NCBI RefSeq assembly: GCF_000982955.1
Contig: NZ_KQ058902.1
Span: forward strand, 19,387-83,386
Direction of reading: 5' to 3'
DNA from: Micromonospora sp. HK10
Lineage (GTDB): Bacteria > Actinomycetota > Actinomycetes > Mycobacteriales > Micromonosporaceae
DNA length: 64,000 nucleotides
Both the position numbers and the translations under genes were made by a program. Below are positions 48,363-56,989 of the stretch, one piece after another; positions within the stretch are counted from its first letter, which is position 1; every line of letters begins with the position of its first letter. Under the pieces are notes generated by a model. It did not search any database and was not told the DNA's origin. It saw only the letters and a list, made by a program, of their open reading frames with translations.

Positions 48363-49378
48363 ACCGGATCAACGCGCGGTTAGCCGCCGGCGCGGGGCTG
48401 CTGGCCCTGGTCGCGGCCGGCGCCACCGGCTGCGGTGGCCGCCAGGACACGGCGACGACCGACAGTTTCGGCGGCGAGGTCACCTGCAAGGTCACCAAGG
48501 ACACCCGGGTCGGCATCGCCACCGGCAACGCCACCGGGGTCTACTACGTGGTCGGCAACGCGCTGGCCGGGCAGCTCTCCGGCGCCACCGACGGCAAGCT
48601 CACCGGCACGGCCGCCGAGACCGGCGCCTCCGTGCAGAACATCGAACAGCTCGTCGCCGGCCAGTACGACGTGGCCTTCTCGCTCTTCGACACGGCGGTC
48701 AACGCGGTACAGGGCAAGGGCAGCTTCACCTCCCCCCAGCCGGTGCAGGCGCTGGCCCGGATCTATGACAACTACACGCAGGTGGTCGTCCGGGCCGACG
48801 CCGGGATCACCTCGGTGGCCGACATGAAGGGCCACAAGATCTCCACCGGCTCGCCCAAGTCCGGCACCGAGGTCATCGCGAACCGGCTGCTCACCGCCGC
48901 CGGCCTCGACCCGGCCAAGGACATCCAGGCGCAGCGACTCGACCTCACCAAGACCGTCGACGGCATGAAGGACGGCAACATCGACGGCTTCTTCTGGTCC
49001 GGCGGGGTGCCCACCGGCGGGGTCACCGACCTCTTCACCACCGCCGGCGACAAGGTCAAGTTCCTCGACATCAGCCCGCTGCTGCCGAAGATGGCCGAGC
49101 TGAACTCCGCGTACCAGGCCGGCACCATCGGCCGGGACGTGTACCGCACGCCGGCCGACGTGCCGACCATCGTGGTGCCGAACGTGCTGCTGGTGCGGGA
49201 GAACCTCGACGCCGACGTGGCGTGCGCGATCACCCGCACGGTCTTCGAGAAGAAGGACGCCCTGGCCCAGGCCAACCCGGCCGCCAAGGGCATCGAGCTG
49301 AGCAACGCCCGCAAGACCGACCCGGTGAAGCTGCACCGCGGCGCGGACAAGGCGCTCAAGGACCTGGGCGCGAGCTGA
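48359..49378 (+). CDS. TAXI-family TRAP substrate-binding lipoprotein 1
   Basis: This 339-residue binding protein has a lipobox signal peptide (LVAAGATGC, Cys25) and the TAXI fold: RVGIATGNATGVYYVVGNAL, GASVQNIEQLVAGQYDVAFSLFDTA, KISTGSPKSGTEVIANRLL, DGFFWSGGVPTGGVTDLF and DVPTIVVPNVLLV. Members bind carboxylates such as glutamate or 2-oxoglutarate-like ligands. It is coupled to the TRAP permease, with GGGGAGG before the ATG. A strong hairpin follows. Confidence 0.93.
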   Translation: MNRINARLAAGAGLLALVAAGATGCGGRQDTATTDSFGGEVTCKVTKDTRVGIATGNATGVYYVVGNALAGQLSGATDGKLTGTAAETGASVQNIEQLVAGQYDVAFSLFDTAVNAVQGKGSFTSPQPVQALARIYDNYTQVVVRADAGITSVADMKGHKISTGSPKSGTEVIANRLLTAAGLDPAKDIQAQRLDLTKTVDGMKDGNIDGFFWSGGVPTGGVTDLFTTAGDKVKFLDISPLLPKMAELNSAYQAGTIGRDVYRTPADVPTIVVPNVLLVRENLDADVACAITRTVFEKKDALAQANPAAKGIELSNARKTDPVKLHRGADKALKDLGAS

Positions 49379-49388
49379 CCTGACGACG

Positions 49389-49417
49389 CCGGGCCCGGAC
49401 CATCCGTCCGGGCCCGG
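49389..49417 (+). terminator. Perfect stem-loop after TAXI lipoprotein 1
   Basis: CCGGGCCCGGAC (49389-49400) pairs perfectly with GTCCGGGCCCGG (49406-49417) around a 5-nt loop. It lies in the 64-bp gap before the kinase gene and may terminate, attenuate or protect the upstream message. Confidence 0.7.
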
Positions 49418-49442
49418 ACCCGACCCCGCCCCGGAGACCTCC

Positions 49443-51887
49443 GTGCCGCTGCCCAGCCCCGCCCGCGTACGTCGGCACCACCGGGCCGCCGACCGCACCG
49501 AGCACCTCTGGTCGGTCCGTACCCAACTGCTCGCGCCGATCCTGGTCGCCACCGTCGGCCTGGTGGTGCTCGGCGCCACCCAGACCGACGCCGCGCTCGC
49601 CGCCTCCGCCGACGCCGACCGGGCCCGCGTGCTCGCCGGCACCGCCACCGACACCGTGCGGCTGGTGCACGAACTGGAGCGGGAACTCGGCGAGACGGCC
49701 GCGCTGCGCCAGCGCGGCGGCACGTCCGGCCGTCCACTGGTGGACGCCCAGCGGCGGCGGGTCGACGCGGCCGTCGAACGCTACCGGTCGGCCAGCGGCG
49801 CGGCCCGCCGGGCCGCGCCCGACCTGAAGGCGGTGCTGAACGACGCGGACGGTCAGCTCGACCAGCTCAGCCCCACCCGCCAGCTCGCGCTCGGCGGCGA
49901 CCGGGCCGACCCGTCGTACGGGGTGATGGTCGAGTCGCTGCTCGCCGTCGCCGATGCCCTGCCGGCGCAGCTGCGCGACGCGACGCTGGCCAACGGGGCC
50001 CGGCAGGTGGCCGCGGTGGCCGCCCAGGAGCACCTGGCGTCGCTGGAGCGGGACGTGTTGCGGGGCGTCTTCGTCCGGGGTGCGCTCGCCCCCGGCGAGC
50101 TGGCCGGGCTGGGCCGGCTGCGCGGCGCCCGGGAACAGCGCCAGGCCGAGTTCCTGCGGATCGCCACCGGCCCGGCGAACACCGCCTGGTACCGGTTGAT
50201 GTCCGGCGGCGACGTGGAGACAGCGCGCCGGATGCGCGACGGGGTGCTGGCCACCGACGGCGGGCCCGCCGCGCTGGACACCGACGGCGACGCCTGGTAC
50301 GTGGCGCAGAGCGGAACGATCCGTCGCTACAACCTGCTCGGCCGGGAACTCTCCGAGGACCTGGACCGGGACGCCGCCGCGCTGGCCCGGACCGCCCGGC
50401 AGCGGGCCCTGATCACCGCCGGGGCGACCAGCACGGTGGCGCTCGGTTCGCTGATCACCGCCGTGCTGCTGGCGGTACGCACCAGCCGCCGGCTGCGCCG
50501 GCTGCGGGTCGCCGCGCTCACCATGGCCAACCGGGAGCTGCCGGAACGGATCACCGCGATCGCGGCCGGCGAGGGCTCCTCCGGGGACGGCACGGCGACC
50601 CGGTTGACCGCCGGCATCCGGCGCGGCCGGGACGAGGTGGCCCAGGTGGCCGAGGCGTTCGACACGGTCAACCGGGCCGCGCTGCGGCTCGCCGGCGAGC
50701 AGGCCGAGCTGCGGCTCGACGTGACCCGGATGGCGGAGGCGCTGGCCCGGCGGATCCGTACCCTGATCACCCGCCAGCTGCGCCTGCTGGACGAGTTCGA
50801 ACGCGAGGAGACCGATCCGGACGCCCTGGAACGCTTCTTCGCGCTGGACCACCTGGCCGCCCGGCTGCGCCGCAACGGCGAGAACCTGCTCGTGCTGGCC
50901 GGTGGCGAGCCGGGCCGCGGGCACGAGGGCGCCCTGCTGCTGGACGACGTGATCCGGGCCGCCGCGTCCGAGATCGAGGACTACCCGCGGGTGGAGGTGG
51001 ACGTGCCGACCGCGGCGGTGCACGGCGCGGCGGTCGGCAACCTGGTGCACCTGCTGGCCGAGCTGCTGGAGAACGCCACCGTCTACTCGCCGCCGGATTC
51101 GCCGGTGCTGGTGGACGGCCGACGGACCGTGGACGGGCTCACCCTGCGCGTGCACGACCAGGGCATCGGCATCAGCGACAGCCGGCTGGCCACCATCAAC
51201 GAGCGGCTCGCCGCGCCGGCCACCCTGTCCAGCGCGGCGGCCGGCAGCATGGGCCTGCACGTGGTGGCGCACCTGGCCGCCCGGCACGGCATCCGGGTGC
51301 AGTTGCACAACACCGGCACCGGCACGGTCGCCCAGGTGGAGGTGCCCGAGGCGGCGCTCACCCGGGTCGAGACGGTCAGCCGGCGGCCGGCGATGGAGGG
51401 GCGACCGGTGGCCGGCCGGAACGCGCCCTGGTTCCGGCCCCGGCCGGGCGGGCCGGCGGCCCGGCCGGTCGGCGGCGCCGCCCGGCGGGACCTGGTCGTC
51501 ACGCCGACCGCCCTGCAGAACAGCCCGACCGTGGTCGTCCCGGTGGTCGGCGGCCCGCCGCCCACCGGCCGGGCCCGCGGCGTGGCCAGCGTCCGCCCGC
51601 CGGGCTTCGCGGTGCTGCCGCCCAGCGCCGCCCGGGTCCGGCCCGCCGACAGCGCACCGGCCGCAACGGCTTCGCCGGCGATGTCGACCACCGCCAGCGG
51701 CCTGCCCCGGCGGGCCCGGGGCGGCCAGTTGCCCGCACCGATGCCCGCCCCCGCGACGCCGCCCCGCCCGGAGGCGGACCTGCTCGACCCCGAGGTGGTA
51801 CGCGCCCGCCTGTCCGCCCTCGCCGAGGGCGTGGCCAGCGCGATGCGCCGTGCCCCGCACCCCACACCCAACGGGAGAACCCCATGA
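49443..51887 (+). CDS. Conservon-type (CvnA-like) sensor kinase with NIT-like sensing domain
   Basis: This 814-residue membrane kinase has a helix near residue 30 (LLAPILVATVGLVVLG) and a long helical extracytoplasmic domain (about 50-315) resembling the nitrate/nitrite-sensing NIT domain. A second helix (ITAGATSTVALGSLITAVLLAV) is followed by a HAMP-like linker, then the kinase core. The core has LDEFEREETDPDALERFFALDHLAARLRRNGENLLVLAGG (CvnA-type H-region) and HATPase motifs LLAELLENATVYSPP, DQGIGIS and GSMGLHVVAHLAARHG. A Pro-rich disordered tail of about 150 residues follows. GTG 49443 has GGAG upstream. Confidence 0.9.
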   Translation: MPLPSPARVRRHHRAADRTEHLWSVRTQLLAPILVATVGLVVLGATQTDAALAASADADRARVLAGTATDTVRLVHELERELGETAALRQRGGTSGRPLVDAQRRRVDAAVERYRSASGAARRAAPDLKAVLNDADGQLDQLSPTRQLALGGDRADPSYGVMVESLLAVADALPAQLRDATLANGARQVAAVAAQEHLASLERDVLRGVFVRGALAPGELAGLGRLRGAREQRQAEFLRIATGPANTAWYRLMSGGDVETARRMRDGVLATDGGPAALDTDGDAWYVAQSGTIRRYNLLGRELSEDLDRDAAALARTARQRALITAGATSTVALGSLITAVLLAVRTSRRLRRLRVAALTMANRELPERITAIAAGEGSSGDGTATRLTAGIRRGRDEVAQVAEAFDTVNRAALRLAGEQAELRLDVTRMAEALARRIRTLITRQLRLLDEFEREETDPDALERFFALDHLAARLRRNGENLLVLAGGEPGRGHEGALLLDDVIRAAASEIEDYPRVEVDVPTAAVHGAAVGNLVHLLAELLENATVYSPPDSPVLVDGRRTVDGLTLRVHDQGIGISDSRLATINERLAAPATLSSAAAGSMGLHVVAHLAARHGIRVQLHNTGTGTVAQVEVPEAALTRVETVSRRPAMEGRPVAGRNAPWFRPRPGGPAARPVGGAARRDLVVTPTALQNSPTVVVPVVGGPPPTGRARGVASVRPPGFAVLPPSAARVRPADSAPAATASPAMSTTASGLPRRARGGQLPAPMPAPATPPRPEADLLDPEVVRARLSALAEGVASAMRRAPHPTPNGRTP

Positions 51888-52276
51888 GCTCATCCGTGAC
51901 CGCCGGACTCGACTGGCTGCTGGCGAACTTCGCCGAGCAGGTGCCCGACGTGTCGCACGCCCTCGCGGTGTCCGAGGACGGCCTGCGCCTGGCCTCCTCC
52001 CCGGACCTCTCCCCCGACCAGGTGGACCAGCTCGCCGCGGTGATCAGCGGCCTGGCCAGCCTGACCGTCGGCGCCGCCCGGCTGATGTCGGCCGGCCGGG
52101 TACGCCAGCAGATCGTCGACATGGACGGCGGCGTGCTGCTGGTGATGGCGGTCGGCGAGCGGGCCCTGCTCGGTGTGCTCGCCGCCCCCGGCTGCGATCT
52201 GGGCCAGATCGGCTACGAGACGGCCACGCTGGTCCAGCGGGTGGCGGAGGCGCTGGAACCGGCGGTCCGCCGGTGA
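51884..52276 (+). CDS. Roadblock/LC7-domain protein (CvnB-like)
   Basis: This 130-residue roadblock/LC7 protein (LDWLLANFAEQVPDVSHALAVSEDGLRLASSPDLSP, then DGGVLLVMAVGERALLGVLAAPGCDLGQIGYE) corresponds to conservon component B, which in Streptomyces acts between the sensor kinase A and a Ras-like GTPase. Here the expected DUF742 (C) and GTPase (D) genes do not follow; a TAXI lipoprotein does. The ATG overlaps the kinase stop and its own stop overlaps the next start (GTGA). Confidence 0.93.
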   Translation: MSSSVTAGLDWLLANFAEQVPDVSHALAVSEDGLRLASSPDLSPDQVDQLAAVISGLASLTVGAARLMSAGRVRQQIVDMDGGVLLVMAVGERALLGVLAAPGCDLGQIGYETATLVQRVAEALEPAVRR

Positions 52277-53241
52277 CCCGCGGCGCCCGGCGGCTGCTGG
52301 CCGCGCTGCTGCCGGCCGTTCTGGTGGCCGGCTGCGGCACGGCGGAGCCCGGGCCGAAGGCCTGGCACGACGGGCGGATCTTCCTGGCCACCGGCAACAC
52401 CACCGGCGTCTACTACCAGCTGGGCGGCGGCTACGCGGACGTGATCAGCCGGCACCTGCCCGGCTACGAGGCGCGGGCCGAGCCGACGGGCGCCTCGGTG
52501 GAGAACATCAACCGGCTGGCCAGCGGTGACATGGAGGTCGCGTTCAGCCTGGCCGACACCGCGGCCGACGCGGTCACCGGGCGGGGCGCCTTCGAGGGCC
52601 AGCCGCAGCCGGTCCGGGCGCTGGCCCGGATCTACAGCAACTACACCCACCTCATCGTCCGGGCCGACGGAAAGATCAACACCTTTGCGCAGCTGCGCGG
52701 CAAGCGGGTCTCGACCGGGTCGCCGAAGTCCGGCACGGACATCATCGCCGGCCGGTTGCTGACCGCGGCCGGCATCGACCCGGACCGGGACATCCGGCGG
52801 CTCACCCTGTCGCTGCCGGAGACGGTGAAGCAGATGCGCTCCGGCGGGGTGGACGCCATGTTCTTCTCCGGCGGCCTGCCCACCCCGGGCGTGAAGGACC
52901 TGCTGTCCAGCGCGCCGGGCACCTTCCGGCTGCTGCCGCTGGCGGAGCTGATCGAGCCGCTCGCCGTCCGGTACGGCTCGGTCTACACCACGTCGACGCT
53001 GCCCGGGGCCGTCTACGGCACGTCGGCGCCCACCCCGACCATCACCGTGTCGAACGTCATCCTGGTCAGCGCGGACATGCCGGACGATCTCGCGTACGAC
53101 CTGACCCGGATGCTCTTCACCTATCAGGGCGAGCTGATCAAGGTGCACCCGGAGGCGGCGAACTTCACCCGGGACAGCGCGGCCGCCACCGACCCGATCC
53201 CGCTGCACCCGGGTGCCGCCCGGTACTACCGCGGCGGCTGA
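52273..53241 (+). CDS. TAXI-family binding lipoprotein 2, coupled to sensor kinase
   Basis: This 322-residue paralogue of TAXI lipoprotein 1 has a short signal with lipobox LLPAVLVAGC (Cys21) and the same core: RIFLATGNTTGVYYQLGGGY, EPTGASVENINRLASGDMEVAFSLADTAA, RVSTGSPKSGTDIIAGRLL and DAMFFSGGLPTPGVKDLL. It has no permease of its own; it is translationally coupled to the roadblock gene. This suggests a sensing role with the CvnA-like kinase, or an alternative binding protein for the TRAP permease (inference). Confidence 0.9.
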   Translation: MTRGARRLLAALLPAVLVAGCGTAEPGPKAWHDGRIFLATGNTTGVYYQLGGGYADVISRHLPGYEARAEPTGASVENINRLASGDMEVAFSLADTAADAVTGRGAFEGQPQPVRALARIYSNYTHLIVRADGKINTFAQLRGKRVSTGSPKSGTDIIAGRLLTAAGIDPDRDIRRLTLSLPETVKQMRSGGVDAMFFSGGLPTPGVKDLLSSAPGTFRLLPLAELIEPLAVRYGSVYTTSTLPGAVYGTSAPTPTITVSNVILVSADMPDDLAYDLTRMLFTYQGELIKVHPEAANFTRDSAAATDPIPLHPGAARYYRGG

Positions 53242-53245
53242 GCCG

Positions 53246-53782
53246 TCAGACGTCGGCGGGGGTGGTGGCGGCCCGGGCCGCGCCGACCAGGTGGTCGGTC
53301 TCGGCGGTCACCGCCTCGTCGTCGACCGGCGTGCCCGGGTCGTAGCGGACCGTCCAGGTCAGCCCGTCGACGCCGGGGACCCGCCGGGCCGCGATGCGGG
53401 CCGCCCCGCCGGGCACCGGCTGATGCGCCGTGTACGCCACCGAGCGGGTCACCCGGGCGCGTACCTGATGCGGCAGCTCGCCCGGGTCGAGCAGCAGGTA
53501 CGTCTCGGCGGGGCCGTCGGCCACCACGAGGTAGCCGTCCCGCTCGGCGACCCGCTCGGCGGGGGTGACGGTCAGTTCCCGGCCGGACCAGACTGCCTTG
53601 AGCACGTCGTGCCAGCCGAGCCGGTGCCCCCGGCCGGGCAGCCAGAGCCCGAGGTTGCTGGCCACCACCACGCCGTCGCCCTCGCCGTTGCCGACCCCGG
53701 CCCAGGCGAGCACGCGCTCCTCGGCGGCCAGCGGCGGCCGGTCGGCGGGCGGAAGCTTCGGCTTGCGGTTGAACAGTCCCAT
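53246..53782 (-). CDS. Conserved hypothetical protein coupled to dnaG
   Basis: This 178-residue soluble protein starts MGLFNRKPKLPPADRPPLAAEERVLAWAGV and continues with beta-rich segments (GVVVASNLGLWLPG, then RLGWHDVLKAVWSGRELTVTP), like a PH-type domain. Related proteins sit next to dnaG in several actinomycetes; the role is unknown. The ATG overlaps the dnaG stop (ATGA), so expression follows primase. It converges on TAXI lipoprotein 2 with a 4-bp gap. Confidence 0.75.
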   Translation of the reverse strand: MGLFNRKPKLPPADRPPLAAEERVLAWAGVGNGEGDGVVVASNLGLWLPGRGHRLGWHDVLKAVWSGRELTVTPAERVAERDGYLVVADGPAETYLLLDPGELPHQVRARVTRSVAYTAHQPVPGGAARIAARRVPGVDGLTWTVRYDPGTPVDDEAVTAETDHLVGAARAATTPADV

Positions 53783-55653
53783 CACAGCCCTCCGGCGGCC
53801 TGCTCGCGCAGGGCCCGCGCGTGCTGCTCCAGCGAGAGCAGTTCCCCGAAGAGCGCGAAGTACTCGTCCTTGTTGCTCACCGGGTTGATCCGCTGGATCT
53901 TCGACTTGAGGTCCTTGATCCGGCCGGTGACCGAGCCCCACTGGAGCCGGGCCATCGTGATCGAGACGTACCGGGGGTCGGGTTCGCCGTCGATGCGCAG
54001 CGGCTCGACGGCCAACTCGCCGACGAGGGCCTGCGCGGCCAGGTCGGCGCAGGCGTCCCGGACCTGCTCGATCCAGACCGCGCCGGCCGCGGCGGTCGCC
54101 GCCCCGCCGGCCGCCGCGATGGCCGCCCGGACCACCTGGTGCACCGGGTGCCGGTATTCGCGGGCCTCGACCGCGTCGAACATCGGGCCGGCCAGCACCG
54201 GCTCCTGGAGGGCGAGCTTCAACGCCTCCCGCTCCACCATCGACTGTGGGCTGTCCACGCTGGGGACGGCCGGGCCGGGGCGGGCCGGAGCGGACCCGCC
54301 GGCCCCGGCCGGCTGGCCGGATCCGGCGGCCAGCACGGCCCGCTGCACCGGCTCGATCTCCATGCCGAGGTCACCGGCGAGCTTGCGGACGTACTCGGGG
54401 CGCTTCTCCCGGTCCTTGATCTTCGCGACCAGGGGGGCGGCCCGGCGCATCGCCTCCACCCGGCCGTCGACCGTGTCCAGGTCGTACCGGTTGATCACGT
54501 GGCGCAGCGCGAAGTCGACCAGCGGCTCGCGGCGCGCGACCAGGTCCCGGACCGCCAGGTCGCCCTTGGCCAGGCGCAGCTCACACGGATCCATGCTGTC
54601 CGGACTGACCGCGATGAAGGTACGCCCGACGAAGCGCTGGTCGTCCTCGAAGGCACGCAGCGCCGCCTTCTGCCCGGCGGCGTCCCCGTCGAAGGTGAAG
54701 ATGATCTCGCCGGCCACCGCGTCGGTGTCCATCAGCAGCCGGCGCAGCACCCCGATGTGGTCGGTGCCGAACGCGGTGCCGCAGGTGGCCACGGCGGTGC
54801 TCACGCCGGCCAGGTGGCAGGCCATCACGTCGGTGTAACCCTCGACCACGACCACCTTGCCCTGCTTGGCGATCTCCCGCTTGGCCAGGTCGATGCCGTA
54901 GAGGACGTGGGACTTCTTGTAGATCGGCGTCTCGGGGGTGTTCAGGTATTTCGGGCCGTCGTCGTCGGCGAAGAGCTTGCGGGCGCCGAAGCCGATCACG
55001 TCGCCGGTGAGGTCCCGGATCGGCCAGAGCAGCCGGCGGCGGAACCGGTCGATCAGGGTGCCCGAGCGGGACGGCCGGGACAGCCCGGCGGTGACCAACT
55101 CGTCGTGGCTGAAGCCCTGCTGGCGCAGGTGCTTGGTGAGCAGGTCCCAGGCGTCGGGGGCGAACCCGCAGCCGTAGCGCTCGGCGGCGGCCCGGTCGAA
55201 GCCCCGCTGGGCGAGGAACTCCCGGGCCGGCCGGGCGCCGGCGGTGCCGAGCTGGGCGCGGTAGAACTCGACCGCGGCGGCGTGCGCGGCCACCAGCCGC
55301 TGCCGCTGCCCCTGCTGCGGCCGGGGGCGGGCGGCCGACCGGTCGTCCTCGACGTATTGCAGTTGGAGGCCGGCCCGGGCGGCGAGCCGCTCGACGGACT
55401 CGACGAAGCTCAGGTGCTCGGCGTCCATCAGGAACTTGATCGCGTCCCCGCCGGCCCCGCAGCCGAAGCAGTACCAGACGTTACGGGCGGGCGAGACGTT
55501 GAAGGAGGGGCTCTTCTCGTCGTGGAACGGGCACAGCCCCTTGAGGTTGCCGCCGCCGGCCGACTTGAGGGTGACCACCTCGGAGATCACGTCGGCGATG
55601 GAGCTGCGCTCGCGGACCAGCGCGATGTCCTCGTCCCGGATCCGCCCCGCCAT
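53782..55653 (-). CDS. dnaG: DNA primase
   Basis: This 623-residue primase makes RNA primers for chromosome replication. It has the CHC2 zinc ribbon (C41, H44, C62, C65 in LCPFHDEKSPSF and VWYCFGCGAGGD), the catalytic core LLWPIRDLTGDVIGFGARKL, and TOPRIM motifs VVVVEGYTDVMACH and IFTFDGDAAGQKAA. A C-terminal helicase-binding domain starts with VEREALKLALQEPVL. The ATG at 55653 has AGGAGG at good distance; 55677 is an alternative. Length is normal for actinobacteria. Confidence 0.97.
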   Translation of the reverse strand: MAGRIRDEDIALVRERSSIADVISEVVTLKSAGGGNLKGLCPFHDEKSPSFNVSPARNVWYCFGCGAGGDAIKFLMDAEHLSFVESVERLAARAGLQLQYVEDDRSAARPRPQQGQRQRLVAAHAAAVEFYRAQLGTAGARPAREFLAQRGFDRAAAERYGCGFAPDAWDLLTKHLRQQGFSHDELVTAGLSRPSRSGTLIDRFRRRLLWPIRDLTGDVIGFGARKLFADDDGPKYLNTPETPIYKKSHVLYGIDLAKREIAKQGKVVVVEGYTDVMACHLAGVSTAVATCGTAFGTDHIGVLRRLLMDTDAVAGEIIFTFDGDAAGQKAALRAFEDDQRFVGRTFIAVSPDSMDPCELRLAKGDLAVRDLVARREPLVDFALRHVINRYDLDTVDGRVEAMRRAAPLVAKIKDREKRPEYVRKLAGDLGMEIEPVQRAVLAAGSGQPAGAGGSAPARPGPAVPSVDSPQSMVEREALKLALQEPVLAGPMFDAVEAREYRHPVHQVVRAAIAAAGGAATAAAGAVWIEQVRDACADLAAQALVGELAVEPLRIDGEPDPRYVSITMARLQWGSVTGRIKDLKSKIQRINPVSNKDEYFALFGELLSLEQHARALREQAAGGL

Positions 55654-55816
55654 CTCCGCCACCTCCTCGGCGTACATCCTGCCCTGCCGGACCGACGATC
55701 CGGCGGCGGGGGCACGGCCGTGTGGCGGAGCCCGCCCCGGGCTGCTCAGGGTCGAGCCAGGGCAGTGCTCGCCGGCCCGGAGGGCAGGCGGGAGCCCCGG
55801 CCTGCGGCACCCGACC

Positions 55817-55862
55817 GCGGCATGTCGGGCCCTCCCCGGCGGCGGAGGCCCCGACATGCCGC
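55817..55862. repeat. 13-bp inverted repeat upstream of dnaG
   Basis: GCGGCATGTCGGG (55817-55829) and CCCGACATGCCGC (55850-55862) form a perfect stem with a 20-nt GC-rich loop. The arm contains the same GACATGCCGC core found repeatedly at 6079-6600. Confidence 0.75.
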
Positions 55863-55876
55863 CTCGCGTTCGACGG

Positions 55877-56128
55877 TCACGACGCCCGGTCGGCGCGGCC
55901 CGCTCCCGTCCCGATCCGGGGGAACGGCTCGATGGAGAAGACCACCTCGACCGGCACCTCGAAGTACCCGGCGATCCGCAGCGCCAGGTGCAGGCTGGGC
56001 CGGAACTCGCCGCGCTCCAGGTAGCCGACCGTCTGGTAGTGCACGCCCAGCGCGTCGGCGAGCTGCCGGCGCGAGATGCCCCGCTCGGCGCGCAGCACCG
56101 CGATCCGGTTGTGCACGGTCTCACTCAT
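55877..56128 (-). CDS. Small XRE-family regulator
   Basis: This 83-residue HTH protein (NRIAVLRAERGISRRQLADALGVHYQTVGYLERGEFRPSLHLALRIAGYFEVPVEVVFSIEPF) is of the short YozG/Cro type. It follows the ABC exporter genes on the same strand by about 10 bp and probably belongs to their operon as local regulator. The ATG at 56128 is preferred over a GTG 9 bp upstream. Confidence 0.9.
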   Translation of the reverse strand: MSETVHNRIAVLRAERGISRRQLADALGVHYQTVGYLERGEFRPSLHLALRIAGYFEVPVEVVFSIEPFPRIGTGAGRADRAS

Positions 56129-56137
56129 CGACGCCAC

Positions 56138-56989
56138 TCACCCGACCCGCTGGATGGCCCGTTCCCGCCGGGCGGCCATCCGGGAACCGGACTCCCGGCG
56201 GGCCATCCGGCGCAGCACGACCGGGGCGAGGACGAGCCCGAGCACCGCCCAGGCGCCCAGCACCCCGACCGTTTCCAGGTGCCGCCACGAGCCGCCGAGC
56301 TCGACCGCGGCCAGGTCGTCCGGGAGCAGGGCCGAGCGCATGCCCAACCCGAGCCAGTAGATCGGGAAGACCTGGGCGATCGCCTGCAACCAGCCGGGGT
56401 AGCCGTTGATCGGGTAGAAGATGCCGGAGAGCGCGATGAGCCCCATCGTCGGCAGCATGACCAGCCCGAGGTTGCGCGGGTTCTCAATCAGGGAGCCGAT
56501 GACCGCGCCGATGGGCAGGGTGGCGACCAGGCCGAGCAGCGCCACCGCGAGCAGGCCGAGCCAGGCGCCGGGGCGGGCCAGCTCCAGCCCGTCCAGGAAG
56601 AAGATCGCCGGCAGGAGCTGGAGGAGCATGCTCAGCATCGCCACCGTGGAGAGCAGGACGATCTTGCCGATCAGGTAGCCGAGCATGCCGTTCGGGGTGG
56701 CCTTGACCCGCAGCAGCGTGCCGTCCTCCCGCTCCACGACGAGCTGCGAGGCGAGCATCAGCATGCCGCCGAAGGCCAGCCCCATGCCGAGGGCGCTGGG
56801 CAGCGTACGGGCGCCGAGGGAGAAGGTGGTGCCGGGCACCGTGGACCCGCGCATGAAGAACATGGTGACCAGCAGCACCACCGTGGGGAAGAAGTAGTTC
56901 CACAGGTCCTGGCCGTTGGTGAAGGTGTTACGCAGCTCGATCAGGCCGCGTCGCAGTCCGGCCCGGACGGCCGCGGTGGTCGGGTTCAT
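56138..56989 (-). CDS. ABC-2 exporter permease (DrrB-like)
   Basis: This 283-residue permease has six helices. Key segments are LWNYFFPTVVLLVTMFFMRG, GGMLMLASQLVVEREDGTLLRVKATPNGMLGYLIGKI (coupling region), GLVMLPTMGLIALSGIFYPINGYPGWLQAIAQVFPIYWLGLGMRS (ABC-2 signature) and a basic tail. The ATG overlaps the ATPase stop (ATGA). It probably exports a drug or lipid as a homodimer. Confidence 0.92.
   Translation of the reverse strand: MNPTTAAVRAGLRRGLIELRNTFTNGQDLWNYFFPTVVLLVTMFFMRGSTVPGTTFSLGARTLPSALGMGLAFGGMLMLASQLVVEREDGTLLRVKATPNGMLGYLIGKIVLLSTVAMLSMLLQLLPAIFFLDGLELARPGAWLGLLAVALLGLVATLPIGAVIGSLIENPRNLGLVMLPTMGLIALSGIFYPINGYPGWLQAIAQVFPIYWLGLGMRSALLPDDLAAVELGGSWRHLETVGVLGAWAVLGLVLAPVVLRRMARRESGSRMAARRERAIQRVG

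Noticed and set aside
53821..56409. 862-codon plus-strand frame antisense to dnaG
   Set aside because: It is a shadow of dnaG; long antisense frames are common at this GC content.
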